A DNA stretch of 64,000 bases, taken from positions 154,528-218,527 of the forward strand of contig NZ_NUNF01000020.1 in the NCBI RefSeq assembly GCF_002585305.1, written 5' to 3'. Below the pieces are notes generated by a model that was not told the DNA's origin, did no database searches, and saw only the letters and a list, made by a program, of their open reading frames with translations. The stretch comes from Bacillus sp. AFS037270. Its GTDB lineage: Bacteria; Bacillota; Bacilli; Bacillales_B; DSM-18226. Below are positions 47,259 through 56,363 of the stretch, piece by piece. Within the stretch, counting starts at the first letter, position 1, and the number at the start of each line of letters is the position of its first letter. The position numbers were made by a program, and so were the translations under genes.

Positions 47259-48017
47259 ATGAAAGAAAAATTTCCTATTTTAAAAGGGGCAGAACCATTT
47301 TATTTTCAAGGAAACAAAATCGGTATACTTATTTCACATGGATTTGTTGGTACTCCTCAAAGCGTACGTTACCTAGGTGAGAGACTCTCGCAGTATGGGT
47401 ATTCTATTCTAGCTCCAAGACTAAAGGGCCATGGAACTAATTATTCAGATTTAGAAAGTTGCATACATGAAGATTGGTTTGAATCATTGGAAAGGGGCTA
47501 TTATGAATTAAAGAAGGAATGTACAAGTATATTTGTCTTGGGGCAGTCCATGGGAGGCACATTGGCACTATGGCTTGCTCATAAATATCAAGATATAAAA
47601 GGAATTGTCTTAGTTAATCCAGCCTTAACGATTCCGTCTTATGAGTATGTACGTGGTAGGCGCCTGCCGAGATATATTGATGAAGGGGACCCTGATATTA
47701 AAGCAAAAGATGTGATTGAGATCACCTATCCAAAAGTACCGATAACGGCTATTCATCAACTGCAAACACTAATGGAAATAACCCCAGCGATATTACCAGA
47801 AATTCATTGTTCTGTTTTAGGGGTAAAGTCACAAGTGGATCATGTCGTACCACCGGAAAATACGGATTATATTATTAATAATATTAGGTCTAAAGTAAAA
47901 GAAACCATTGTCCTGCCCGATTCCTATCATGTGGCATCTTTGGATAATGACAAAGACCAAATTGTTGAGGGGAGCCATTATTTCGTTCAACAACAAGTAA
48001 GCCATGGTGTGATCTAG
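47259..48017 (+). CDS. Alpha/beta hydrolase, carboxylesterase Est30-like
   Basis: This is a 252-residue cytoplasmic hydrolase with HGFVGTPQSVRYLG, the nucleophile elbow GQSMGG, the Asp in SQVDHVVPPENTD and the His in DSYHVASLDNDKDQI. It resembles the monoacylglycerol lipase/Est30 and YvaK carboxylesterases. Within this cluster it may open an ester or thioester formed during sulfur-compound breakdown, but this is inferred. The ribosome site is AAAGGAGGAGAG. Confidence 0.85.
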   Translation: MKEKFPILKGAEPFYFQGNKIGILISHGFVGTPQSVRYLGERLSQYGYSILAPRLKGHGTNYSDLESCIHEDWFESLERGYYELKKECTSIFVLGQSMGGTLALWLAHKYQDIKGIVLVNPALTIPSYEYVRGRRLPRYIDEGDPDIKAKDVIEITYPKVPITAIHQLQTLMEITPAILPEIHCSVLGVKSQVDHVVPPENTDYIINNIRSKVKETIVLPDSYHVASLDNDKDQIVEGSHYFVQQQVSHGVI

Positions 48018-48117
48018 GTATAAACTTTGTTTTTATGCTCGGATTAATTGATAGTTTTTATGTATTTAAACATTATATTTTTCTATCAGATAAAGTATAG
48101 AAATCCAATTCTTTACG

Positions 48118-48157
48118 TGATAGGATAAAGCACAAGAAATAAAAAGTATTCCTATCA
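48118..48157. promoter_or_regulatory. Inverted TGATAGG / CCTATCA pair upstream of copy 3
   Basis: TGATAGG (48118) and CCTATCA (48151) are inverted, 33 bp apart. A further CTATCA is at 48083. The arrangement resembles dual half-sites for a dimeric regulator such as LysR. Confidence 0.35.
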
Positions 48158-48194
48158 TATAACTTGGATTAAAAATCAAAAGGAGGATCGCATA

Positions 48195-49529
48195 ATGTCT
48201 CATCACAAAAAATTAAAATTTGGCGCAATCATTCATGGGGTGGGAGGAAATATTGCTGGGTGGAGGCATCCTGATATTCAAGCAGATGCAAGTGTCAGTT
48301 TGGATTTTTACACCAATCAAGCCCAGAAGGCAGAAGCAGGAAAATTCGACTTAGTCTTTATCGCAGATGGCTTGCATATAAACGAGAAGTCGATTCCCCA
48401 CTTTTTAAATCGTTTTGAACCACTAACGATTTTGTCAGCCCTTGCTGCTGTTACCTCAAAAATAGGTCTTGTGGGAACACTCTCAACTTCCTATAGTGAA
48501 CCTTTCAACGTAGCAAGACAGTTTGCTTCACTTGACCATATCAGTCATGGTCGGGCAGGATGGAATGTGGTTACTTCACCATTAGAAAAAACGGCTCTAA
48601 ACTTTAGCAAAACGATTGAAGAACATCCTGATCATGCAAAAAGATATCGAATTGCAGCTGAATACCTCGAAGTAGCGAAAGGACTTTGGGATTCATGGGA
48701 AGATGATGCTTTTGTTCGAGACAAAGAAACAGGGGTATTTTTTGATACAGATAAATTGCATCATTTGAATCATAGAGGGGAATTTTTCTCTGTGCAAGGT
48801 CCGCTAAATATCGGTAGATCAAAGCAAGGTAGACCGGTCATATTTCAAGCTGGATCTTCCGAGGCAGGAAAAAACCTTGCAGCCAAAGAAGCAGATGCCA
48901 TCTTTACAGGACATCCAACATTAAAAGCCGCACAAACATTTTATCAGGATGTCAAAGAGAGAGCAAAAGCCTACGGACGGAATCCAGATGAGCTCGTGAT
49001 CCTTCCAGGGATTTCGCCCATTATTGCTGCAACAGAGGAAGCGGCAGAAAGAAAATATCAAGAAATCGCTAGTCTCGTATCCATCGATAAAGCACTTGAC
49101 TATCTGGGACGATATTTCGAGCATCATGATTTTTCACAATATCCTCTCGATGAACCGTTCCCTGAACTCGGTGATTTAGGTAAAAATAGTTTCCGAAGTC
49201 ATACTGATCGAATTAAACGGCAAGCAAAAGAAGAAAAATTAACGCTTCGCCAAGTCGCCTTACGAGAGACAACACCAAAACCTGCTTTTTTTGGAACACC
49301 GGAAAAAGTAGCGGACCTCATTCAGGAATGGTTTGAAGCGGGTGGCGCTGATGGGTTTATAATTGGTTCTGCTGTACCCAAGGGGTTAAATGATTTTGTA
49401 GACTATGTTGTGCCGATTCTTCAAAAACGAGGAATTTTTAGAACAGATTACGAGGCTGACACATTACGTGATAATCTAGGAATTCCTTATCCAGAAAACC
49501 GTTATACAAATAAGGTGGTAACCCATTGA
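48195..49529 (+). CDS. NtaA/SnaA/DszA family monooxygenase, YtnJ-like (copy 3)
   Basis: This 444-residue protein is close to copy 1 (37695) along its whole length. They share [37 protein letters not shown] and [20 protein letters not shown]. Differences cluster in the region after residue 350 ([32 protein letters not shown]), which may alter substrate range. The ATG has AAAGGAGGATCG upstream. It lies 121 bp before the glutaredoxin gene but has a terminator after it. Confidence 0.88.
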   Translation: MSHHKKLKFGAIIHGVGGNIAGWRHPDIQADASVSLDFYTNQAQKAEAGKFDLVFIADGLHINEKSIPHFLNRFEPLTILSALAAVTSKIGLVGTLSTSYSEPFNVARQFASLDHISHGRAGWNVVTSPLEKTALNFSKTIEEHPDHAKRYRIAAEYLEVAKGLWDSWEDDAFVRDKETGVFFDTDKLHHLNHRGEFFSVQGPLNIGRSKQGRPVIFQAGSSEAGKNLAAKEADAIFTGHPTLKAAQTFYQDVKERAKAYGRNPDELVILPGISPIIAATEEAAERKYQEIASLVSIDKALDYLGRYFEHHDFSQYPLDEPFPELGDLGKNSFRSHTDRIKRQAKEEKLTLRQVALRETTPKPAFFGTPEKVADLIQEWFEAGGADGFIIGSAVPKGLNDFVDYVVPILQKRGIFRTDYEADTLRDNLGIPYPENRYTNKVVTH

Positions 49530-49570
49530 ATAGTAAATACAATCAGTCTATATGCCGGCTAGTCAACTAG

Positions 49571-49618
49571 AGGCTCTCTATATTAAGATGATAAATCTTA
49601 AATGGGGAGCCTATTTTG
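49571..49618 (+). terminator. Hairpin between monooxygenase copy 3 and the glutaredoxin gene
   Basis: AGGCTCTC pairs with GGGAGCCT (one G-U pair), with an inner stem TTAAGAT / ATCTTAA. ATTTTGTT follows. Confidence 0.75.
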
Positions 49619-49650
49619 TTAAAAATAAAAAATTAATGGAGGAATTTAAG

Positions 49651-49929
49651 ATGAGTAAAGAATTATCAGTTGTGGTTTGGGCTAAAGAAGGATGTCATTA
49701 TTGCGGGGAAGTAAAACAATATTTAGAAGATAAAGGAATTAAATATAAAACTGTTGATGTTACTCATCATGATGAGCGCAGAGATATTTTGGAGATCAAG
49801 TATGGTGTTCGTCATGTACCTGTCGTTGAAATTGGTCAAGGGGATTTATATGAGGGTGTGACAAAAGTAGGGATCGAACATATTGAAGCAGTACTGGAGA
49901 AAATTAATAAGAGTAGTATTTTAAAATAA
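49651..49929 (+). CDS. Glutaredoxin-like protein, YtnI-type
   Basis: This is a 92-residue thioredoxin-fold protein with the redox motif CHYC near residue 15 and the cis-Pro region RHVPVVEI. The length and neighbours match YtnI/CmoI of the B. subtilis ytm operon, which is thought to support the flavin monooxygenase step. ATG 49651 has GGAGG nine bases upstream; the earlier in-frame ATG at 49552 would read through a terminator hairpin and is rejected. Confidence 0.85.
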   Translation: MSKELSVVVWAKEGCHYCGEVKQYLEDKGIKYKTVDVTHHDERRDILEIKYGVRHVPVVEIGQGDLYEGVTKVGIEHIEAVLEKINKSSILK

Positions 49930-50051
49930 TTCCGACTAAATTCATATGTTACTAGTTTAAAGAAGGTATTTAGTATGCACTACATAATACAGCAGCGCTA
50001 GTAACTTTGTATAAAGAGTTGGGGAAAAATGTGAATAAAGGGTGGATCATT

Positions 50052-50888
50052 ATGAAATTTAAAAAATCATTTCTATTAACATTGACGCTATTGACTGCAA
50101 TAGTGGCGGGGGCATGCTCATCACAAGAAACTAGCAAAACTTCCAAAGCAAGCTCGAATACAGCTAAAGGAGAAGCAAAAGTACAAAAAATAATAGTGGG
50201 GACAGGGACACAATTTCCGAATGTTTGCTTTATCGATAAAAATGGAAAGTTAACCGGTTATGATGTGGAATTAGTTAGAAAAATAGATGAAAAACTGCCA
50301 GAGTACAAATTTGAGTTTAAAACAATGGAGTTTTCCAACCTGTTAATTAGCTTAGAAACAAATAAGATTGATTTTATTGCCCACCAGATGGAAGTCAATG
50401 AAGAACGACAAAAGAAGTTTCTTTTTAATAGTGAACCGTATAATATTTTTCCTCTTCATGTAACAGTGAAACAAGATAACGATAAAATTAATTCCATTAA
50501 AGATTTAAAAGGGAAAAAGGTTATCGTAAGTGCGACCAGTAACTCAGCTGTATTTATCGAAAAGTATAACAAGGAACATAATGCAGGTATACAAATTGTT
50601 TATGCAGGTAATGGACCAGATTCTACCATTAATCAAATTAAAACAGGCAGAGCAGATGCCACCATTACGACACCATTTTCAGTGGATTTCCTTAATAAGC
50701 AAGTGGATGCTCAAGAAAAAGTAGTCGGTGAACCACTCTTAAATTCAAAAGTTTATTTCCTTCTAAGAAAAGATGAAACACCACTACAAAAGAGAATTGA
50801 CGAAGCGCTTGTAGAGTTGAAAAAAGAAGGAGTCGTTGGCGAATTAAGTAAAAAATGGTTAGGAGCTGACTATACCGTCAACTTTTAA
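50052..50888 (+). CDS. Amino-acid ABC transporter binding lipoprotein, TcyJ/TcyK-like
   Basis: This is a 278-residue solute-binding lipoprotein with the lipobox AGAC after a hydrophobic signal. It has the family-3 amino-acid binding pattern (PNVCFIDKNGKLTGYDVELV, NKIDFIAHQMEVNEERQKKF, GRADATITTPFSVDF). It should bind cystine or an S-substituted cysteine and feed the TcyL-TcyM-TcyN proteins that follow. B. subtilis has two such proteins, TcyJ and TcyK; only one is present here. ATG 50052 has AGGGTGG upstream. Confidence 0.87.
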   Translation: MKFKKSFLLTLTLLTAIVAGACSSQETSKTSKASSNTAKGEAKVQKIIVGTGTQFPNVCFIDKNGKLTGYDVELVRKIDEKLPEYKFEFKTMEFSNLLISLETNKIDFIAHQMEVNEERQKKFLFNSEPYNIFPLHVTVKQDNDKINSIKDLKGKKVIVSATSNSAVFIEKYNKEHNAGIQIVYAGNGPDSTINQIKTGRADATITTPFSVDFLNKQVDAQEKVVGEPLLNSKVYFLLRKDETPLQKRIDEALVELKKEGVVGELSKKWLGADYTVNF

Positions 50889-50923
50889 ATCGTAGCTCGT
50901 TAGTGTTTGGAGGTTGTTTAAAA

Positions 50924-51631
50924 ATGGGCAAAGCGTTTGATCCTTTATTAATTATTGAGTTTTTACCAACACTACTGCATTATCTAGGGGTAACTCTTGA
51001 GATTTTAGCAGCATCTATTTTTCTAGGACTAATCCTCGGTGTAGCAGCCGCTATACCGAGGTTGTTTAAAATTCCTTTCTTAAATCAACTGGTCATTCTA
51101 TATGTTTCGTTTATTCGCGGTACACCGATTTTAATCCAGTTATTCCTAGTATTTTATGGCCTGCCCGCAATTCTAATGATTTTCAATATTGATATTTCTA
51201 AGCTAGAGGCTATTTATTTTGTGATTATTACTTATGCAATTAGTAATGGAGCAAGCTTTTCAGAAATTTTTCGCGGAGCCATACGTGCTGTTGATAAAGG
51301 GCAGACGGAAGCAGCATATTCAGTTGGAATGACAAGCACGCAAAACTTCTTTCGGATTGTTTTACCACAGGCCTTACGGATTGCTTTTCCAAATATGGCA
51401 AACTCCTTTATTGGATCTTTAAAGGATACGTCCCTTGCTTTCAGCATTGGCGTGATGGATATGGTAGGCAGAGGAGATACGCTTATTTCAGCAACCGCTC
51501 ATGCATTGGAAGTGTATACATCCCTTTCTATCATCTATTATGCTGTTGTTCTATTGTTTGAAAAGATTTTTAATAAATTAGAAAAACATTTCAATCGTTA
51601 TCAGAGTGCTGATATATCAGTTGCTGCTTAA
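50924..51631 (+). CDS. tcyL: Amino-acid ABC transporter permease, TcyL-like
   Basis: This is a 235-residue, five-to-six-helix permease of the polar amino-acid importer family. It has VSFIRGTPILIQLFLVFYGL near helix 3 and the coupling loop [23 protein letters not shown] 50924 has GGAGGTT nine bases upstream. It follows the binding protein by 35 bp and pairs with TcyM. The gene name rests on synteny with tcyJKLMN. Confidence 0.85.
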   Translation: MGKAFDPLLIIEFLPTLLHYLGVTLEILAASIFLGLILGVAAAIPRLFKIPFLNQLVILYVSFIRGTPILIQLFLVFYGLPAILMIFNIDISKLEAIYFVIITYAISNGASFSEIFRGAIRAVDKGQTEAAYSVGMTSTQNFFRIVLPQALRIAFPNMANSFIGSLKDTSLAFSIGVMDMVGRGDTLISATAHALEVYTSLSIIYYAVVLLFEKIFNKLEKHFNRYQSADISVAA

Positions 51632-51646
51632 AAAGGAGGGGTATAC

Positions 51647-52357
51647 ATGACAATCGATCTTCCTTTTATATGGATCGCTTTTAAAGAAATTATTAAAGCT
51701 CTTCCCATTACTCTCATTTTAACCATTGTTCCCTTATTGGTGGGATTCTTAATTGGATTAATTGTTGCACTTGTAAGGATCTATAAAACAAGATTTGTAT
51801 ACCAGGCAGCTAATGGGTATGTTTCCTTTTTTAGAGGAACTCCCATTATCATGCATATTATGGTCATTTATTATGGAATCCCCTTATTAGTAGACCAAGT
51901 ATCGTCAAAGTTTAATTTGAATATCCAATCTAGCAAAATTCCCATTATTATGTTTGTTTTAACCGCTTTGTCACTAGCAGCAGGTGCCTATTTATCAGAA
52001 ATTATCCGCTCAGGGATTATCAGTGTGTCAACGGGTCAATTGGAAGCTGCTTATTCAGTGGGGATGACGAAGCTTCAAGCGATGTTCCGAATTGTTCTTC
52101 CACAGGCATTAGCACAGTCTGTTCCAAATTTTACAAATATTTTCGTTGGTTTTTTACACACATCATCTATAGCATTTCTTGTATCTGAAAAAGAATTGAC
52201 GGGTGCTGCTAATATTGTCGCTTCAACTAACTTGAAATTTTTAGAGGCTTTTATTGCTGCTGGAATAATTTATTGGGGACTTACGATTATTGTTGAGGGA
52301 ATTTCTTTTTTATTAGAAAAACGAGTAACGTCGTATAGTCGAGGAGGCGTGTCATGA
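51647..52357 (+). CDS. tcyM: Amino-acid ABC transporter permease, TcyM-like
   Basis: This is the second membrane subunit, 236 residues. It has [20 protein letters not shown] and the coupling loop [20 protein letters not shown]. The ATG follows AAAGGAGGGG. Its stop overlaps the start of the ATPase gene in ATGA, implying coupled translation. Confidence 0.85.
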   Translation: MTIDLPFIWIAFKEIIKALPITLILTIVPLLVGFLIGLIVALVRIYKTRFVYQAANGYVSFFRGTPIIMHIMVIYYGIPLLVDQVSSKFNLNIQSSKIPIIMFVLTALSLAAGAYLSEIIRSGIISVSTGQLEAAYSVGMTKLQAMFRIVLPQALAQSVPNFTNIFVGFLHTSSIAFLVSEKELTGAANIVASTNLKFLEAFIAAGIIYWGLTIIVEGISFLLEKRVTSYSRGGVS

Positions 52358-53124
52358 TTATTTTAAAAGACATAAAAAAATCATTTAACAAATCGCAGGT
52401 GTTACGAGGTATTAATTTAAAAATAAACCGTGGTGAAGTGGTTACCATACTTGGACCAAGTGGTTCAGGGAAAACCACTTTACTACGATGCTTAAATTTT
52501 TTAGAAAGACCTGAGGCTGGTATTGTACAAATCGGCAATATCCAGGTTAATGCAAAGAACGCTACGAAAAAGGATATTTTGTCGGTAAGAAAACAATCGG
52601 CAATGGTTTTTCAGCACTATAATTTATTTGCTCATAAGACAGTGGTGGAAAACGTAATGGAGGGTTTGGTGGTTGCAAAAAAAGTAAAGAAAAAGAATGC
52701 CAGAATGATTAGTGAGAGAGTGCTTGAAAAAGTGGGTCTTAGTGATAAATTACATTTTTATCCTTCTCAATTATCGGGCGGGCAGCAGCAGAGAGTAGGA
52801 ATTGCAAGGGCATTAGCAATAAACCCTGAGGTTATTCTTTTTGATGAGCCAACGTCGGCATTAGATCCTGAATTAGTTGGAGAAGTTCTATCCGTTATAA
52901 AAGAAATTGCACAAGAAGGAATTACGATGGTGGTTGTTACCCATGAAATGAGTTTTGCTAAAGAAGTGTCTGATCGTGTTCTGTTTATGGATGGGGGAGT
53001 CATCGTGGAGGAAGGAACTCCATTGGAGATATTCCATGCACCTAAGGAGGAAAGAACTCGTCGATTTTTACAACGAATTTCGGGTGAATCGTTTTTTGCA
53101 CCGTTAAAAGAGCAGGTAAATTAA
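52354..53124 (+). CDS. tcyN: Amino-acid ABC transporter ATPase, TcyN-like
   Basis: This 256-residue ATPase energises the cystine-type importer. Walker A is GPSGSGKTT, the signature is [16 protein letters not shown], Walker B is [12 protein letters not shown], and the H-loop is VTHEMSF. It overlaps the permease gene by four bases and has GAGGAGG just upstream. Confidence 0.88.
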   Translation: MIILKDIKKSFNKSQVLRGINLKINRGEVVTILGPSGSGKTTLLRCLNFLERPEAGIVQIGNIQVNAKNATKKDILSVRKQSAMVFQHYNLFAHKTVVENVMEGLVVAKKVKKKNARMISERVLEKVGLSDKLHFYPSQLSGGQQQRVGIARALAINPEVILFDEPTSALDPELVGEVLSVIKEIAQEGITMVVVTHEMSFAKEVSDRVLFMDGGVIVEEGTPLEIFHAPKEERTRRFLQRISGESFFAPLKEQVN

Positions 53125-53166
53125 AAGAGAATAAATATTAATCTGAATAAACGTGAGGTAATGGGA

Positions 53167-54204
53167 ATGAAAAAGATGCGTGTGTTTTTCGTACTCTTAG
53201 GACTTGTAATATCTATCGTGTTAACTGGATGTTCATTTAATAAAGAAAGTGAACAAACAGGTGCTAAGGAAGTAACGAAAAAAGAATCTGTAGATTTAAG
53301 TAAAGTTACTTTACGCGTTGGCCAAACGGGTTGGGGAACAATCCAGGAAGCCCTTAAGGCAGCCGGTCTTGAGGACACTCCTTATAAAGTAGAGTACAGT
53401 GTGTTTCAAGGCGGTAATTTAATTTTAGAGGCAATGACGGCTGGTCATGTTGATTTTGGGATCACTAGTGAAATTCCTCCTCTTTTTTCATCTTTGGCAC
53501 AAAATGGGGAGCATTCGAAAGTTATTGCAATTCAACAATCTAATACGCTACAACAGGAACTAGTAGTTGCAAAAGGATCTCATATTAAAAATGTCGCAGA
53601 TTTAAAAGGAAAAAAAGTGGCATATGTACAAAATACAACAGCTAATTATTTTTTAATCAAAATGTTGGAGGATGCGGGTTTAACTTGGAATGATATCAAG
53701 GCTGTTCAATTGACTACTTCTGATGGATTAGCTGCGCTTCTTGGCGGGAATGTAGATGCTTTAGCAAGTTATGGGAATGCCATTATCTCTGCTCATCAAA
53801 AGGGAGCATCTACGCTGGCTACTGCAAAAGATATTTTATCAGGAGATTTCCAAGTCAATGCCTTAACAGAGGCTATAAGTGATCCAGGAAAACACGCCGC
53901 CATAGTCGATATGTTAGAACGAGTAAATCAAGCATATAAATGGCAAAGAGAGAATCCGGAAAAATGGGCCAAAATAGTAGGAGCAGAAACAAAACAACCG
54001 TATGATCAAGCTTTCCAAACATTTAAAGATGGAGAAGCACAACGACCAACACGGATAATCCCTCTTTCTGATTCGAAAACAGACTCTCAGCAGGATATAG
54101 CCAATGTCTTTCATAATGCGGGAATTATTAATAACAAAATTAATGTCACCACTTTCTGGAACCATGAATTTGATCAGGAATTATCAAAAATCGTTAATCA
54201 ATAG
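53167..54204 (+). CDS. SsuA/TauA-like sulfonate-binding lipoprotein without its transporter
   Basis: This 345-residue lipoprotein of the NitT/TauT/SsuA family has the lipobox LTGC. It has RVGQTGWGTIQEALKAAG, GGNLILEAMTAGHVDFGITS, DLKGKKVAYVQNTTANYFL and LAALLGGNVDALASYG. It should bind an aliphatic sulfonate or similar. No SsuB or SsuC partner is present in the window, so it either uses a transporter elsewhere or acts otherwise. ATG 53167 follows GAGGTAATGGGA. Confidence 0.83.
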   Translation: MKKMRVFFVLLGLVISIVLTGCSFNKESEQTGAKEVTKKESVDLSKVTLRVGQTGWGTIQEALKAAGLEDTPYKVEYSVFQGGNLILEAMTAGHVDFGITSEIPPLFSSLAQNGEHSKVIAIQQSNTLQQELVVAKGSHIKNVADLKGKKVAYVQNTTANYFLIKMLEDAGLTWNDIKAVQLTTSDGLAALLGGNVDALASYGNAIISAHQKGASTLATAKDILSGDFQVNALTEAISDPGKHAAIVDMLERVNQAYKWQRENPEKWAKIVGAETKQPYDQAFQTFKDGEAQRPTRIIPLSDSKTDSQQDIANVFHNAGIINNKINVTTFWNHEFDQELSKIVNQ

Positions 54205-54217
54205 TGATGATGTTGTC

Positions 54218-54260
54218 AAAAAAGAAATTTCTATTTAAAAAAGCAGTTCTTCTTTTTTGA
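54218..54260 (+). terminator. Possible terminator after the SsuA-like gene
   Basis: AAAAAAGAA pairs with TTCTTTTTT-type sequence (54220-54258), with an AT-rich loop and a terminal T run. Confidence 0.5.
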
Positions 54261-54291
54261 AATCCTTCAAAGTACTAGTGCTAGTTTAATT

Positions 54292-54309
54292 CCGACTATT
54301 CGTGTAGAT
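54292..54309 (+). promoter_or_regulatory. CCGACTATTC motif upstream of the GNAT gene
   Basis: CCGACTATTCGTGTAGAT is the copy closest to that at 36035 and lies 82 bases before the acetyltransferase start. Confidence 0.35.
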
Positions 54310-54373
54310 TAAATCAGTATTTTAAATGACATTGGAGATGATCGAATAACTAAATGGCGAAAGGATGACTAAT

Positions 54374-54886
54374 ATGGCGATCAACCAAATTACCATAGAT
54401 GAATTAAAGGAAGAAGAGAAAGAGGCAGTACGACAATTATTAGTGGAGAGCTATCAACAGTATGAGCATGCTTATAAAAGTGCTCAAGTTTGGGAGGAGT
54501 ACTTAACCAACATTATAGCATCCGTCGATAATCCAAACGTGGAAAAAATTTTGATTGCCAAAAGTGATGACAAAATTCTTGGGACCTTACAGTTATTCCT
54601 GTCTTCCGAAAAGGCCTATCAAAGACCAGAATTACGGATATTTTCACCAATTATTCGTCTATTGGCGGTTCATCCGAAAGCCCGTGGACGCGGCATTGCA
54701 CAAGAATTATTAAAAGAAGGACTTCAATTTGCAAAGTCTCAAGGATCAAAAGAGTTGTATTTGCATTCAGGTGATAAAATGCAAAAAGCGATTCGGCTGT
54801 ATGAATGGTTTGGTTTTAAACGAGATCAAACAAAAGAATTTTATAACAATGATAATTTAGTAAAATGCTATCGATATGATTTATAA
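54374..54886 (+). CDS. GNAT N-acetyltransferase, YtmI-like
   Basis: This is a 170-residue acetyl-CoA-dependent N-acetyltransferase. The acetyl-CoA loop VHPKARGRGIAQELL and the C-terminal HSGDKMQKAIRLYEWFGFKR are clear. In B. subtilis the corresponding YtmI/SnaB-type enzymes N-acetylate S-substituted cysteine before oxidative C-S cleavage. ATG 54374 is preferred, with AAAGGA eight bases upstream; ATG 54365 is in frame. It lies 14 bp before the deacetylase gene, which fits an acetylate-cleave-deacetylate path. Confidence 0.85.
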   Translation: MAINQITIDELKEEEKEAVRQLLVESYQQYEHAYKSAQVWEEYLTNIIASVDNPNVEKILIAKSDDKILGTLQLFLSSEKAYQRPELRIFSPIIRLLAVHPKARGRGIAQELLKEGLQFAKSQGSKELYLHSGDKMQKAIRLYEWFGFKRDQTKEFYNNDNLVKCYRYDL

Positions 54887-54900
54887 GAGAGGACATTACT

Positions 54901-56046
54901 ATGAATCAGCAGGAATTAGAATCATATTTAATTTCGGTCCGTCGTCATTTACATCAATACCCAGAATTATCAAACCAAGAGTTTGAAACCACAAAATCTA
55001 TTGAAAAATGGCTAAAGGAATTAGCTATCCCGATTCGGAACACAAACTTGAAGACAGGTGTTTTTGCGGATATAAAAGGTGGTAAACCGGGACCCATTGT
55101 GGCGATACGTGCAGACATTGATGCACTGCCAATTGAGGAGAAAACGGGACTATCTTATGCTTCCAAAATAAAAGGAGTTATGCATGCCTGCGGCCATGAT
55201 TTCCATACCGCTGCCCTCATTGGTGCGGCCTATTTATTAAAAGAAAATCAGTATAAGGTAAATGGCACTGTCCGCCTGATTTTTCAACCGGCAGAAGAGT
55301 TAGGAGGAGGGGCAAAACATGTGATAGAAGATGGTCAGTTGAATGGAGTGGAAGCAATTATTGGGCTTCATAATAAACCTGAGTTACCAGTTGGTACAAT
55401 AGGAATAAAAGAAGGACCATTAATGGCAGCAGTGGATCGCTTTCAAATTGTATTATATGGGAAGGGGAGTCATGCGGCACTCCCGCAAAATGGAAATGAT
55501 CCGATTGTAGCAGCCGGGCAGTTGATCACAGCCCTTCAGACCATTGTTAGCAGGAACGTGTCACCGCTTCAAAATGCAGTAGTGAGTGTGACAAAAATAA
55601 TAGGCGGCAGCACGTGGAATGTTATTCCGGGTGAAGTCAGCTTGGAAGGGACCGTTCGTACCTTTAACCCAATTATTCGGGAAGAGATAAAAACAAAGTT
55701 TTACACGATCGTAAACGCAATAGCTGCCGCTTTCTCACAAGAAGTAGAAATCAATTGGTTTCCAGGTCCACCGGCACTAGTAAATCATAAATCGGTAACC
55801 GAGATTGTGGAAACCGCTGCCAAACAACAATCTTTGGAAGTAATCCAACCAGAACCTTCGACGGCAGGTGAAGATTTCTCTTATTATCTTCTGCATACCC
55901 CAGGAACCTTTGCCTTTTTTGGTACTAATGGGAACGAAGATTGGCACCATCCTGAATTTACAGTTGATGAATCAGCCCTTTTAAAAGCAGCTTATTTTCT
56001 ATATGAAAGTGCAAGAGAATTATTGAATCAACATTCTATTAGTTAA
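54901..56046 (+). CDS. M20 family amidohydrolase, SndA/YxeP/HipO-like deacetylase
   Basis: This is a 381-residue metal-dependent N-acyl amino-acid hydrolase. It starts with RRHLHQYPELSNQEFETT and has IRADIDALPIEEKTGL, MHACGHDFHTAAL, FQPAEELGGGAKHVIEDG and the His-rich loop GSHAALPQNGNDP. The C-terminal metal site is TAGEDFSYY. Its B. subtilis relatives remove acetyl from N-acetylcysteine derivatives. The ribosome site is AGAGAGG. It should release cysteine or its oxidised product at the end of the salvage path. Confidence 0.88.
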   Translation: MNQQELESYLISVRRHLHQYPELSNQEFETTKSIEKWLKELAIPIRNTNLKTGVFADIKGGKPGPIVAIRADIDALPIEEKTGLSYASKIKGVMHACGHDFHTAALIGAAYLLKENQYKVNGTVRLIFQPAEELGGGAKHVIEDGQLNGVEAIIGLHNKPELPVGTIGIKEGPLMAAVDRFQIVLYGKGSHAALPQNGNDPIVAAGQLITALQTIVSRNVSPLQNAVVSVTKIIGGSTWNVIPGEVSLEGTVRTFNPIIREEIKTKFYTIVNAIAAAFSQEVEINWFPGPPALVNHKSVTEIVETAAKQQSLEVIQPEPSTAGEDFSYYLLHTPGTFAFFGTNGNEDWHHPEFTVDESALLKAAYFLYESARELLNQHSIS

Positions 56047-56121
56047 CAAATTTAAAGTTTATGATCCAATCGAAAAACGTTTCATTTATAAAAATAAAAT
56101 CTATAAATAGGAGTGATTCGG

Positions 56122-56331
56122 GTGGGGAATATTCTTCGTGATGCTGTGGAAAATAAGCGCAAAAAAATAATCGAAAAATTAATTGCTTTTAATGTATATA
56201 AAAAAGAAGATAAACATCTTTTTGAGTTATCACTAACGGAACTAGAAAATGAGTACAAAGCATTCAAATCCATGCAACATCCACATTGCAATTTTGGTTC
56301 TCTTAAATTAACTAGTAAGAAATCGAAATAG
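56122..56331 (+). CDS. Fur-regulated basic protein (FbpA-like)
   Basis: This is a 69-residue basic, helical protein. The pattern LRDAVENKRKKIIEKLIAFN, then VYKKEDKHLFELSLTELENE, matches the FbpA family, which in B. subtilis helps the FsrA small RNA in the iron-sparing response. GTG 56122 has GGAG eight bases upstream; GTG 56113 would overlap that site. No convincing Fur box is visible before it. Its place between sulfur-salvage genes is notable and suggests co-expression with them. Confidence 0.72.
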   Translation: MGNILRDAVENKRKKIIEKLIAFNVYKKEDKHLFELSLTELENEYKAFKSMQHPHCNFGSLKLTSKKSK

Positions 56332-56363
56332 AAAATCATAATAGTAGAAAGGGAGAATGAATG

